A stretch of 64,000 bases of DNA from Treponema vincentii. GTDB lineage: Bacteria > Spirochaetota > Spirochaetia > Treponematales > Treponemataceae. Under the pieces are notes generated by a model that did no database searches, was not told the DNA's origin, and saw only the letters and a program-made list of their open reading frames with translations. The stretch spans positions 744,001 through 808,000 of the forward strand of contig NZ_CP050497.1 in the NCBI RefSeq assembly GCF_018336815.1, given 5' to 3'. The first letter of the stretch is position 1. Every line of letters starts with the position of its first letter. The translations under genes and the position numbers were made by a program. Of this stretch, positions 54,042-63,076 are shown piece after piece.

Positions 54042-54077
54042 AACCGGTATAGCCGATAGGCATACCGGTTTTTTTTA
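54042..54077 (+). terminator. Terminator of groES
   Basis: AACCGGTAT/ATACCGGTT with inner GCC/GGC and a run of eight T directly after. Confidence 0.9.
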
Positions 54078-54096
54078 TGCGATTATGCTCTGTTAC

Positions 54097-54867
54097 TTAA
54101 CGGCCTTGCTCCAAATACCGCGGGGTAAAAATCTTATCAGGGATATTCATATTATATTGCATTTTGATAATGTTGATGGTCGTTGCCGTATTCGTTGCGA
54201 GGGTTGTCATTTTAGTAATCCGAGGAGTGTCCACGCCTTGGGTTGTCTCGTAATTGCTCATTTCCATGATTTTTACCAATACGTTTTTCCGGTCATAAAA
54301 GGCAATCTTTACCAAATGCTTGGAATCTTTTTCTACCCACACATTAGTCTTGGAATACTCGGATTTCGTATCTTTAGGAACGCCCTCGATGACATAGCAC
54401 AAAACTCCGCCGTATTCTTCCTCGCGCAATATCTTGTATGTGTCCAAACTGCTGTCCCGCTGTAGATACGACATATCATTATACGAAAAATCAGTACCGA
54501 GAAAACTTTCAGTCCCTTCAGATTCACCGGTAATACGGCGGACTTTCCCGAGCGACGGTAGATAAATCCGCTGATCGGTAACACCGTCTTTTGCAATCAT
54601 CAAAAAACGCGTTCCTTTTACATTTGCCGGCGCTTTAATTTCCAAAAAGGTGCGGTGATCATTTTCTTTTTGCACGGAATATTGATCGACCAACAGTTCC
54701 GCCATCGTCGTTCCATTTCGTTGGATTTCCATCTTTGCCCGCGTCCCGATTGTTTCAATTGTTATTTTTGACGGAGCGCCCTTCATAATGGATTCGGCGG
54801 CTTCTTCGGCAAAAAGCACTGCGATGCTGCAGAGCAATAAAAAACAAAGCATTAGTAATTTTTTCAT
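54097..54867 (-). CDS. LolA-like outer-membrane lipoprotein-sorting protein
   Basis: 256 residues. A signal peptide (MKKLLMLCFLLLCSIAVLFA), then a beta-rich LolA-like domain with FLEIKAPANVKGTRFLMI, ESFLGTDFSYNDM and a conserved C-terminal beta part. Proteins of this type partner RND exporters of the MMPL class, encoded here at 56953-59721. Periplasmic. Confidence 0.85.
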   Translation of the reverse strand: MKKLLMLCFLLLCSIAVLFAEEAAESIMKGAPSKITIETIGTRAKMEIQRNGTTMAELLVDQYSVQKENDHRTFLEIKAPANVKGTRFLMIAKDGVTDQRIYLPSLGKVRRITGESEGTESFLGTDFSYNDMSYLQRDSSLDTYKILREEEYGGVLCYVIEGVPKDTKSEYSKTNVWVEKDSKHLVKIAFYDRKNVLVKIMEMSNYETTQGVDTPRITKMTTLATNTATTINIIKMQYNMNIPDKIFTPRYLEQGR

Positions 54868-54945
54868 TGTTATACTCCCTTGATGAGCTTACAGTTCGGT
54901 ACTATAACACAAAATAAAACCTGTCGCAAAGGGCTTTTCACAAAT

Positions 54946-55341
54946 TCAAAATGCTATTTCTAGACGTTGCTTTAAAGCTTTTTGTAATTCTTGTGAAAAA
55001 TTTAGGTGCGCATTTTCGGCAGCCGAAGCAAGCCATGCCGGTATCGATACATTTTTGCGAACAACTTTTGTATCCGTTAGAGCACGATATTTATAGGTGT
55101 CAGCCTTTATTAAAGAAATATTTTCATTCGCACCGTATTGAATAGCATGTTGTGGAGTCGATGGCGGAATAGGTAAATGCTCATCTTCCGCTACGCAAAG
55201 CCAAGCAGACATAGCATCTTCCATTTGCTCAATTGCATCTACCAAATCCGATCCTGTTGTTATACATCCGTTAAGATCGGGAACTCTTGCATAAATCTTA
55301 CCGTGTTTATTGGTGAAAACAGCTGTATAGGTATATTTCAT
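54946..55341 (-). CDS. hicB: HicB family antitoxin
   Basis: 131 residues. The N-terminal HicB domain (YTAVFTNKHGKIYARVPDLNGCITTG) has the partly degraded RNase-H-like fold; the C-terminus (VSIPAWLASAAENAHLNFSQELQKALKQ) is a ribbon-helix-helix DNA-binding part. It would neutralise HicA and repress the pair. 3 bp after hicA. Confidence 0.86.
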   Translation of the reverse strand: MKYTYTAVFTNKHGKIYARVPDLNGCITTGSDLVDAIEQMEDAMSAWLCVAEDEHLPIPPSTPQHAIQYGANENISLIKADTYKYRALTDTKVVRKNVSIPAWLASAAENAHLNFSQELQKALKQRLEIAF

Positions 55342-55344
55342 TTT

Positions 55345-55527
55345 CTATCTTCGTTCATAATTTCTTTTCTTATACCGCAAATCATCTTCATCAAAATAAT
55401 GTCTTTGAAGCGGAATTGAACGGCTTTTTTCAGCATTGAAATATATGTCATGGTTACTGCTATGTCTTTTTAAAAAGTAATGTACGTTCTTTAGTTCCCG
55501 TATCGCTTGTTTGTACGCATTCATCAC
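55345..55527 (-). CDS. hicA: HicA family toxin
   Basis: 60 residues. The core A-E-K-S-R-S-I-P-L-Q-R-H after S-N-H-D-I-Y-F gives the dsRBD-like HicA fold with the catalytic histidine; HicA is an mRNA interferase. The C-terminal tail is basic. Stop and the hicB start are 3 bp apart. Confidence 0.78.
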   Translation of the reverse strand: MMNAYKQAIRELKNVHYFLKRHSSNHDIYFNAEKSRSIPLQRHYFDEDDLRYKKRNYERR

Positions 55528-55667
55528 TCATCGATTTAAATATATTTATACTATACATATTTTTACACACTGCATCAAGTTGTTGGTTGCTTTTAACTAC
55601 GGTCGCTAACGTGTACGTATAAAAATAACAGTATTGAATTTATTTTATACTTTTTTACAAAAAACTC
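55528..55667. other. Spacer between hicA and the poly-G promoter
   Basis: AT-rich; contains the hicAB promoter region. No other feature recognised. Confidence 0.3.
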
Positions 55668-55699
55668 TTGACTTTTGAGGGGGGGGGGGGGGGTATTAT
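55668..55699 (+). promoter_or_regulatory. Phase-variable promoter with 15-G tract in the spacer
   Basis: TTGACT at 55668-55673, TATTAT at 55694-55699, and between them a run of 15 G (55679-55693) making a 20-nt spacer. With 12 G the spacing would be the optimal 17. Slipped-strand changes in the G tract would switch expression, as in poly-G promoters of T. pallidum tpr genes. It faces the 55850-56669 operon. Confidence 0.75.
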
Positions 55700-55849
55700 G
55701 GAAGAAAATCTGAATAAATAAAATATTCCGATTTTTATGACAGGCTGAAAAAAACGACTGAACGGCGAACGAATAGTTTTATAAAACAGTTATTTGTGCT
55801 GTTGATTTATATCGTATATTTCAGTCAATATATTTTATGAGGTGTAAAG

Positions 55850-55984
55850 ATGATGCATAAGCCCCAAGGAATCACAAGTCAGCATGTACTCCGGCAGTTC
55901 CTAAAATTCCGTTCCGGATATTTACCTAAAAGTATGATTACTCATAACCGTTTATCGTTAAAAAGAGGTGTATTATGGGCGTAA
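55850..55984 (+). CDS. Small basic protein, first gene of poly-G operon
   Basis: 44 residues, start preceded by GAGGTG; the stop overlaps the next gene by 10 bp, so it is coupled. Basic (MHKPQGITSQHVLRQ...), no domain, no membrane segment. Not a shadow, because it precedes and couples the next gene. Confidence 0.5.
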   Translation: MMHKPQGITSQHVLRQFLKFRSGYLPKSMITHNRLSLKRGVLWA

Positions 55985-56463
55985 AAAAACTTCAGCAAAA
56001 TGTATTTAGATTTACTTCTGTGTTATTAAATACAGCGTTTTTGTTTATTCTTTTTCTTATCTTTTTCGCTTATATGGTTTCTAAAGATACGGGTTTTTCT
56101 TTTCTTGGTGTGATAATTATGCTGATATTTTTTTATATCTTTTTCATTTGGTTCCGAGTAGAGAAACAGGGGATCATATTGGATTTAGATAAACGAGTAA
56201 TAAAGTTAAAGCCGAACTATTTTACAGCGCTTTTTAAACCGTTCGGTAAATTAAGCCAAAACGTTATTAATCTGGATGAAATTATAAGTGCATCGTTGAA
56301 TTTTGATGCTCATGTGGATAAAAACAATAAAACATCGATATCCTATGGCGTAAATCTTACGGGAACATTCGGATCAAAAAACCTTGATTTTATGACACGT
56401 GAAACTGCTCAAAGTTTATATGCAATGATTGCAAGCGCTTGTAATTTTGATACTATGTATTGA
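55975..56463 (+). CDS. Two-helix membrane protein, unknown
   Basis: 162 residues. Two membrane helices (about 16-35 and 42-60), then a soluble domain of beta character (VEKQGIILDLDKRVIKLKPNYFTALFKPFGK). It resembles small PH-like membrane proteins. Ribosome site AGAGGTG. It may give immunity to, or tether, the downstream small peptide; that is inference. Confidence 0.65.
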   Translation: MGVKKLQQNVFRFTSVLLNTAFLFILFLIFFAYMVSKDTGFSFLGVIIMLIFFYIFFIWFRVEKQGIILDLDKRVIKLKPNYFTALFKPFGKLSQNVINLDEIISASLNFDAHVDKNNKTSISYGVNLTGTFGSKNLDFMTRETAQSLYAMIASACNFDTMY

Positions 56464-56489
56464 AAAAGCGAGATGAGAGGATGTTTATT

Positions 56490-56669
56490 ATGAACAATTC
56501 ATCTGAGAACGGAGGCAGCTTAATGAGCGTAATTACACTAATTGCAGCTGCGGGTTCCGTCATTGGGCCGCTTCTTTTTCCCGGAATTGGAACAGTTATC
56601 GGATTGGGAATTGGCGCAATAATCGCAGGGCTTGTCATTATTATTAATGCGATAAACAACAAAAAATGA
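56490..56669 (+). CDS. Small hydrophobic glycine-zipper peptide, possible bacteriocin or pore peptide
   Basis: 59 residues. A polar start ending in G-G (MNNSSENGG), then a long Gly/Ala/Ile hydrophobic core (GPLLFPGIGTVIGLGIGAI) and a basic end. The double glycine and glycine-zipper core recall small class II bacteriocins or holin-like peptides. Start 56490 has GAGAGG upstream. No transporter is nearby. Confidence 0.55.
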   Translation: MNNSSENGGSLMSVITLIAAAGSVIGPLLFPGIGTVIGLGIGAIIAGLVIIINAINNKK

Positions 56670-56698
56670 TATAGATATCAATTCTGTATTACAGGCGG

Positions 56699-56751
56699 AG
56701 TGATTTTTGTTAAGAAGCGTATTATAGCATGATAGCAAAAATCATTCTTTC
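56699..56751 (+). terminator. Possible terminator of the poly-G operon
   Basis: GTGATTTTTG pairs with CAAAAATCAT across a 26-nt loop, followed by a T/C-rich stretch. A weaker terminator. Confidence 0.4.
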
Positions 56752-56845
56752 CTCTAACATTTATACAAATATTATTCTCTACTTCTATCTCCTGCTCTTT
56801 TCCCAACTCGTTATCGGATCCGTAGATATGCTATATAAAACCAGC

Positions 56846-56970
56846 GCTTTTGAAAATAGATAGTGTAGATACGAGGCGCAAGCACAAATTAACCGCAGGC
56901 GTATCTTTGATACGTTGAGGATTAATTTGTGTGCAGTAACGAAGTAGATGCGCTATATATTTTCAAAATC
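56846..56970. repeat. Palindromic repeat family B, copy 2
   Basis: About 90% identical to copy 1 (6417-6538) in reverse orientation; arms and tip stem are preserved. It supplies the last codons and TAG stop of the RND exporter gene. Confidence 0.85.
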
Positions 56971-59721
56971 CCCCGGTAACGGCTTCGTAATAAACCGCGG
57001 CTTTACAATCGAAAGGATGGTCGGTAGTACCGTTAAGCTTGCAAAAGAGCTGGTACCCATCACCAACGCAATCAATAGACCGAGTTCTGATAGCATATTA
57101 AACTTTGAAAGCATTAAGACGGCGAATCCTGCACCGACCGACACCGCATTAAACAGAATTGCCTTACCGGAACCGTAGAACGTGTGGATAAGGAAATTCC
57201 GGTCGTCACGTCGTTTGGTATATTCATGGTGATAGGCGGCCAAATAGTGGATGGTATAATCGATACCGATACCGATTGCAAAACTTGCCACCATTGCCGT
57301 CCCGATATTGAGTTTTATACCAACGATTCCCATAAAGCCGAAATTCAACGCAACGGAAATCATCAGCGGGATAATGCCGATAATACCCGCAATAATGGAG
57401 CGGTAATAGACCGCTAAAATTAAAAACACAATGCCGAACGACACCGCAACGGAAATCAGCTGGGATTGTACCACAAGGGTATTCAACGACTGTTCGATAA
57501 ACATTGAACCGTTCGGCTCTACGGATATATCTTTGGGGAAATTATCCTTAACATACGCCATAATCGCTTGCAAGGCCTGTTCACTGTCTTGTTGACCGAG
57601 CGTCCGCAGCTGAATATTTACTTTGAGCGCGGTTGGGGTATATGTATCGTCAATAAAATCCTGTACATTCCCCGCCAGCAGGAGAAGGTAGTTTTGAATA
57701 AGCGCGGTAAGCTCTTCCTGAGTTTCTTTGCCGTATTTGTGAGGATCCGTAGGAATTTCGTAGTAGGCAGCGCCTTTATAATTGATATCCTTTTTTAACG
57801 CATCAATCACCTCGGTCGCAGAAACATATCTGCCGCGGCGGGCTGTTTGAGCAGCTGCAAGTTTTTCGATGATTTCAGAAAAAGTATACGCCGGTTCTTT
57901 TTGCGTTTCCTTTATGGTGTGTCCTGCTTTACCGGAAGCCGAGGTGGATGGTTCCGAATCACTCCATGTGTCAACATCATCAAAACCCCATGAGCTGTCT
58001 GCATCTCCGAAGTCGCCAAAATCGCCAAACGAATCTTCTTCTTTTTCGGTGGAGTTCGCACCGGAAACTACAGTCGAGGTAGCAGCTGTTTGTCCATCGG
58101 AGGACGACAGGGGAGTACGCCCTGTAGCTGCCAGTCCTGCTGCCGGAGCATCCGCATTATACACTTGATTGAACCGTTTAATAACGTCCGCCAGCGAGGT
58201 AATTTTTCCTACTTCGGGGATATTTTCTTCCGCATACTCGGCAAGAGAATCGATTGCCTGCAACACATCGGGGCGAATAACATCTCCCTGTTTCGTCCCC
58301 TTGATAACTAAGTTCAGTAATTTTGAACCGCCAAAATTTTCTCGGATAAACGTATCGGCTTTGACAACCTGTACATCCGGTTCAAAGTATTCCATTAATA
58401 CGTTGTCGATAACGAGTTTTGAAATCCCCAAACCGGCGAAAATAATACAACCGAGACTGACCAAAAGTACACTGCGTTTATGTGCATGAACAATCATCAG
58501 TGTATCGGCAATAATCCGATCGATAATACCGCTGTGGCTCGATTTTGCCCCAAAGCGACCGCCGATGGTCGGATTACGCGGTCCCCGTAAAATAAGAATT
58601 GCAGGGATAAGCGTTACCGCAACAATAAAGGCTGAAAGTACACCAAAGCTCGAAAATATCCCAAACTCAAAAATCGGGACAACGCTCGTAAAGCAGAATG
58701 ATACAAAGCCTGCAAAGGTTGTCAGCGCCGCTAAAAAAACCGGCGGAATAACCCGCGACATAGCTTCGACAATCTGTGCTGAATGCGTTTCCCGAGAGAT
58801 TTCCTTGCTCTGTGTTACTTCATCAAAATAGTGATTGATAACATGGATACCGTATGCACTACCAACGGCAATCAAAATAACGGGTAGCACCGTCGAAAGG
58901 ATAGTCAATGGAATTTGCAACAGTGCCATTGCACCGATTGCCCAAATGCATGAAATAATAACGGTGAGCAGCGGTAAAAATACGCCGGTAAATCTTCTAA
59001 ACGAAAAAAATAAGACGCCCGCCACGATGATGACGACGATAGGGACAAGGAACATTAAATCATGACCGGTTGCTTCATTGACAATTTCGCTAAAAACCGG
59101 TGTGCCGGTTACGTAGGTAACGGAGTCCGGAAAGTCCCATTCCTCCGCGATGCGCATTATTTCACGGCATACGGAAACCGTTTCCGGGGATCCGCTTTCT
59201 TCCTGTTTTATGTTAAGGAAGATAATAGTCTGTGTGGCTTTTAAATCATCGGAAACCAAGCTTCGATTATAGGTGTCCATCGAACGGAGCCGTTCGGTAA
59301 TTGTCTTCAATTCTTCCGGCGAACCGGTTAAATGTTCCGGCACAAGTTTTTCGTTCACAATTGAATCATCCGCCGCTTCGATATGGGTTGTTGTCGTAAG
59401 CGAAACGACATTTTTTACAAGCGGTAATGCAAGCAATTGTTTATCCAGCTCTTGCATTTTTTCTAAAAATTCTCGATCAACGACCGTCGAATAGTGTCGT
59501 TGGATTCCGATCAGGAGCGGCACCGAATCGCCGAATATCTTTGCCATTTCGGCATCCGCTATTCGAGAGGGATCGCTTTCCGGTATAAAGCGGAAATTAT
59601 TATTATCAAATCGGATACGCGGAAGCTGCAATGCAAAGAAGAGCGTGATGCCGAGGATAATACCCAAAGTAATACGCGGATGTTTGTATAGTCTTTTAAC
59701 CAGTGCGTTTTTCAAATTCAT
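56953..59721 (-). CDS. RND-superfamily exporter, MMPL type
   Basis: 922 residues with 12 predicted membrane helices in two sets of 1+5 and two large periplasmic loops. FRFIPESDPSRIADAEMAKIFGD, VGSAYGIHVINHYFDE and GIGIDYTIHYLAAYHHE are the conserved RND lines, the last containing the proton-relay aspartate. A Ser/Asp/Gly-rich insertion (about 510-560) lies in the second periplasmic loop. Partner of the LolA-like protein at 54097-54867. ATG 59721 follows AGTAGG. Substrate unknown, probably a lipid. Confidence 0.87.
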   Translation of the reverse strand: MNLKNALVKRLYKHPRITLGIILGITLFFALQLPRIRFDNNNFRFIPESDPSRIADAEMAKIFGDSVPLLIGIQRHYSTVVDREFLEKMQELDKQLLALPLVKNVVSLTTTTHIEAADDSIVNEKLVPEHLTGSPEELKTITERLRSMDTYNRSLVSDDLKATQTIIFLNIKQEESGSPETVSVCREIMRIAEEWDFPDSVTYVTGTPVFSEIVNEATGHDLMFLVPIVVIIVAGVLFFSFRRFTGVFLPLLTVIISCIWAIGAMALLQIPLTILSTVLPVILIAVGSAYGIHVINHYFDEVTQSKEISRETHSAQIVEAMSRVIPPVFLAALTTFAGFVSFCFTSVVPIFEFGIFSSFGVLSAFIVAVTLIPAILILRGPRNPTIGGRFGAKSSHSGIIDRIIADTLMIVHAHKRSVLLVSLGCIIFAGLGISKLVIDNVLMEYFEPDVQVVKADTFIRENFGGSKLLNLVIKGTKQGDVIRPDVLQAIDSLAEYAEENIPEVGKITSLADVIKRFNQVYNADAPAAGLAATGRTPLSSSDGQTAATSTVVSGANSTEKEEDSFGDFGDFGDADSSWGFDDVDTWSDSEPSTSASGKAGHTIKETQKEPAYTFSEIIEKLAAAQTARRGRYVSATEVIDALKKDINYKGAAYYEIPTDPHKYGKETQEELTALIQNYLLLLAGNVQDFIDDTYTPTALKVNIQLRTLGQQDSEQALQAIMAYVKDNFPKDISVEPNGSMFIEQSLNTLVVQSQLISVAVSFGIVFLILAVYYRSIIAGIIGIIPLMISVALNFGFMGIVGIKLNIGTAMVASFAIGIGIDYTIHYLAAYHHEYTKRRDDRNFLIHTFYGSGKAILFNAVSVGAGFAVLMLSKFNMLSELGLLIALVMGTSSFASLTVLPTILSIVKPRFITKPLPGDFENI

Positions 59722-59790
59722 AAGCACCTACTTTGACAGGCGGGATACTCTAAAGCTAAGGTATTTAAAGAATTCCGCAAATAAGCTTAA

Positions 59791-59828
59791 AGGAAATATC
59801 TAAAAACTGCGGTTTTTAGAGGTTGCCA
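59791..59828. repeat. Short hairpin repeat family C, copy 4
   Basis: AGGAAATATCTAAAAACTGC opposite GGTTTTTAGAGGTTGCC, between the RND exporter and sbcC genes. Confidence 0.55.
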
Positions 59829-59866
59829 ATTAAGAGTCCTTATACTATACCCCCATCCGAGTAAAG

Positions 59867-62800
59867 TCAAGGATGAAGTTTACCTTGCCGGATGGATGAA
59901 CCCGTTCCGGTTTTTATCACTTCAATCTTTTGTGGGATGCGGCTTTGCAGTTCGCTGACATGCGAGATGATGCCGACCATCCGGTTCCCACGTATTTCGT
60001 CTAAGATGCTGACAGCGTTTTCCAAGGCTTTTTCGTCAAGCGACCCGAAGCCTTCGTCGATGAACATCGAATCTATTCTGATGCCGCCTGCTCGTGCCTG
60101 AATGGAATCGGCAAGGCCGAGCGCAAGACTGATGGAGGCCATAAAGGTTTCCCCGCCGGAGAGGGTCGCAGAGGGGCGGCATTTACCGGTGTAGGCGTCG
60201 GCGATTTCCAAGTCGAGGCCTCGGTATGCGTTCCCTGCGCCGTGCTCTTCACTGACGGCAAGCCGGTACCGTCCCTCGCTCATCCGCTCAAGCCGCTTAT
60301 TTGCAAACATGGTTACTTCATGCAAAAAGGCGGAAAGAATCCACGTGTCGAACTGGAGTTTCCGCGGATTGCTGCCGCAGAGGTCTTTTGCAAGGGCTAC
60401 CCAGTTTTGCGCCTCCGCCGTTTTAACTGCGAGGGCTTTGGTCAGTTCCATGTGCTGGGCGTGCAACTCCTCCAGCTTTGCTTTCTCCGTATTGAGGACT
60501 TCGAGCCGCGCCTGTATTTCGTCATACCGTTGGCGCAGGGCTTCGACGGCAGTTTCCAGCTCATCGAGATCGCGCTGCTCCGTTGCGGTAACGTCTTTTT
60601 CCAATCCGGACGCCGCCTGCTTGTACGCCGCGTACTGCTCATAAAAGGTGTCGATTTCGGTTTTCCACTGCGCAACTTCCGGTTCGCTGCACACGGCTTG
60701 CTGTAGATCTTCCAAATCGGCAAAACCTTCCTTTATATACGCGGCTTCGAGCTGTGCCGTTTTTTCGCTGCGCTGCTGCGAGCGTTCCTGTCCGTGCGTT
60801 TCCGCTGTGGAAAGTTCGCCGCGGATCCGTTCAAGGTTTTGCGTTGCTTCGGAAACATCGGTATGGTAGGCGTTGATAGTCAGTTTGAGCTCTTGCAGCA
60901 GCGCTTCGCATTGCTCCAACGCGGTTTCGGCATCAGGAACTTCATATTGCTCCGGTGCGGTCTGGCCGGCAGGGGCATCGGGGGCTTTGTTTCTGCCGCC
61001 GGTTTCCTGGTTGTCCAAAATTTCCCTATCCGCGCTCAACTGAACGCTACGCAGGTTTTCGGGTAGCTGGGAAAAAGCTTGGTCAAACTGGCGGCGTTTT
61101 TCTTGCAGCGCGGCGGAAACTCCGCTTAAGCGTTGTTCCGCGCTATGGTGCTGCTGCGTACATTCCTGCCGCTCCCGCTGCAAACGGCGGGCTTCTTCTT
61201 CCAGCGTTTTGTGTTCGGCAAAGGCTTTGCGGGATGCGTTGTACGCTTGCACCGCCTCGTTGATCTGCTGAGCGGTTTCCTTAATGCGGCATTCCGCCGC
61301 ATCCTTTCCTTCCGGAAAGGGCGCCGTGCTGCATTCTTTATACCGCAGCTGTAAATCAGCCGCAGTGGCCGCCCGTTCATCTATTTGTTTTTGATAGTTT
61401 GTATACGAAGCCTCCGCACCGGCGAGCGCCGTCTGCGCTTTTTCTTTTTCGTGCTGTAGTTTTGCTGCGCTCCGTTTTGCCGCTTCTATCCGCTCGTCAA
61501 AGCTGAACGCGCTTTCTGACATACCTTGAGCCGGTGCAGGGTGATGTACCGAACCGCAGACAGGGCAGGGACTTCCTTCTTCGAGATGTTCCGCAAGCGC
61601 CGCCGCTGCACGCTGCCGTTCCGCTGCTTTTTTTTCTTTTTCTATTCTATCGATCTGTTCCGCTTGAATATCACAGTCGCGGGCGATCTCTGCAAGCTGT
61701 GTCCGCGCATTATCCGCAGCCTGCGCATAGCTGTGCAAAAAGGTGGTGAGCTGCTCTTGTTTGCATAACATATCGTGCAGCTGTTTTTCCATGTCGAGCC
61801 GGGTTTGCAGGCTGCGGTAGGCGTGTTCCCGCTCGTCAAGCGCATCGACGACAGGAGCAAGGGCTGCGGTTTTTTCCGTAACGGCGGCGAGCTGCGCTTC
61901 GATGCGTTGCAGTTGCGCTTGGGCGGCGGCGGCGGCGCGTTTCAGGTTATCTTCTTCGGCTTGCTCCGCTCCGATTTCCCGTTCCAACACGGCGGCTTTC
62001 CGCAGGGAATCGATGACGGCAAAGAGGCTATCCCGCTGGTGTTCCTTTGCCGCTATGTCGGTTTCTCGCTCCTGCAAAGCGTTCATGCGGGCGGTCAGTT
62101 CTTCCATGCGTTCCCGTTTTTCCCGTATCTGCCGCTCGTCCGCCGCACATGCTGCTTCCAACTCAAGGAGCTGATTTACGTGGACTGCGAGCGGAGCCGC
62201 CCGCTGCGCTTTTTCGATTTTCGCTTTTAAATTGCGGATATCCTCTTCACGGATGCGGCATGCTTCCAGTTCTTCGATAACTCGCTCCAGCTCTTTTCGC
62301 TTCTCTGCAAGTATTTTTTCCTGCTCAAGCTCGGTATTCTTTGTCTGTAGGGCGGTCAGGACACCACCGTGTTCATCCCTGATACGGTCAATTTCGTTGA
62401 GCAGCTCCGCGCGGTCGCTTTCGTAACGGTGGTAGACAAAGCGGGTATGCAGGGTTTCAAGGTTTGCTTCTATTGTATGAGCTTCCTGCTGCAGCATATC
62501 TGCGCGGAGCTTCGCTTCCTGCATCAAATCCGAGTACCGTTTGATAGGAAACAAGTGCATCAGCGTCTCTTTTTTATCGCTCGACTGCGCCCGCAAAAAC
62601 TGCGCAAATTCTCCCTGCGGCAAAAGGACGATGCGGCTGAACTCTTTGTCGGAAAGTTTAATCAGATTTTGGATTGAAGCATCGGTTTCCCGCTTGTTCG
62701 TCGATGAGCGGTTTTCCCAGCTGCCGTTTTCGTAGCATTCGAGGGAGACTTCTTCCGGTGTTTCCAGTTTTCGGCCTTCTTTGGTATACGGCAGCTGCCG

Positions 62801-63076
62801 TTTTATTCGGTACAGCTGCGGACCGATAAAAAAGGTGAGTATGACATCGGATACTGCATAGTCGTCTGCAAAATGGCTCCGCAAATTCCGCATAACGCCC
62901 GATCTTCCGCCGAGCGGTTTTCCGTAAAAGGCGTAAGAAATGGCGTCAAAGAGCGTGGTCTTTCCGGCGCCGGTTTGTCCGTAAATTAAAAAGAGGGAGC
63001 CGAGGCTGTCAAAATTGACGGTATGCTCGCCGGTAAAAGGGCCGATGTTGTGCAGTATCAGTTCTTTAGGTCTCAT
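59867..63076 (-). CDS. sbcC: Exonuclease subunit SbcC
   Basis: About 1069 residues. Walker A GQTGAGKTTLFDAI near the N-terminus, very long coiled-coil arms either side of a zinc hook CPVCGSVHH (about 505-513), and the C-terminal ATPase half with LSGGETFMASISLALGLAD and Walker B FIDEGFGSLDE. With SbcD it cleaves hairpins and blocked DNA ends. ATG 63076 overlaps the end of sbcD. Confidence 0.95.
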   Translation of the reverse strand: MRPKELILHNIGPFTGEHTVNFDSLGSLFLIYGQTGAGKTTLFDAISYAFYGKPLGGRSGVMRNLRSHFADDYAVSDVILTFFIGPQLYRIKRQLPYTKEGRKLETPEEVSLECYENGSWENRSSTNKRETDASIQNLIKLSDKEFSRIVLLPQGEFAQFLRAQSSDKKETLMHLFPIKRYSDLMQEAKLRADMLQQEAHTIEANLETLHTRFVYHRYESDRAELLNEIDRIRDEHGGVLTALQTKNTELEQEKILAEKRKELERVIEELEACRIREEDIRNLKAKIEKAQRAAPLAVHVNQLLELEAACAADERQIREKRERMEELTARMNALQERETDIAAKEHQRDSLFAVIDSLRKAAVLEREIGAEQAEEDNLKRAAAAAQAQLQRIEAQLAAVTEKTAALAPVVDALDEREHAYRSLQTRLDMEKQLHDMLCKQEQLTTFLHSYAQAADNARTQLAEIARDCDIQAEQIDRIEKEKKAAERQRAAAALAEHLEEGSPCPVCGSVHHPAPAQGMSESAFSFDERIEAAKRSAAKLQHEKEKAQTALAGAEASYTNYQKQIDERAATAADLQLRYKECSTAPFPEGKDAAECRIKETAQQINEAVQAYNASRKAFAEHKTLEEEARRLQRERQECTQQHHSAEQRLSGVSAALQEKRRQFDQAFSQLPENLRSVQLSADREILDNQETGGRNKAPDAPAGQTAPEQYEVPDAETALEQCEALLQELKLTINAYHTDVSEATQNLERIRGELSTAETHGQERSQQRSEKTAQLEAAYIKEGFADLEDLQQAVCSEPEVAQWKTEIDTFYEQYAAYKQAASGLEKDVTATEQRDLDELETAVEALRQRYDEIQARLEVLNTEKAKLEELHAQHMELTKALAVKTAEAQNWVALAKDLCGSNPRKLQFDTWILSAFLHEVTMFANKRLERMSEGRYRLAVSEEHGAGNAYRGLDLEIADAYTGKCRPSATLSGGETFMASISLALGLADSIQARAGGIRIDSMFIDEGFGSLDEKALENAVSILDEIRGNRMVGIISHVSELQSRIPQKIEVIKTGTGSSIRQGKLHP

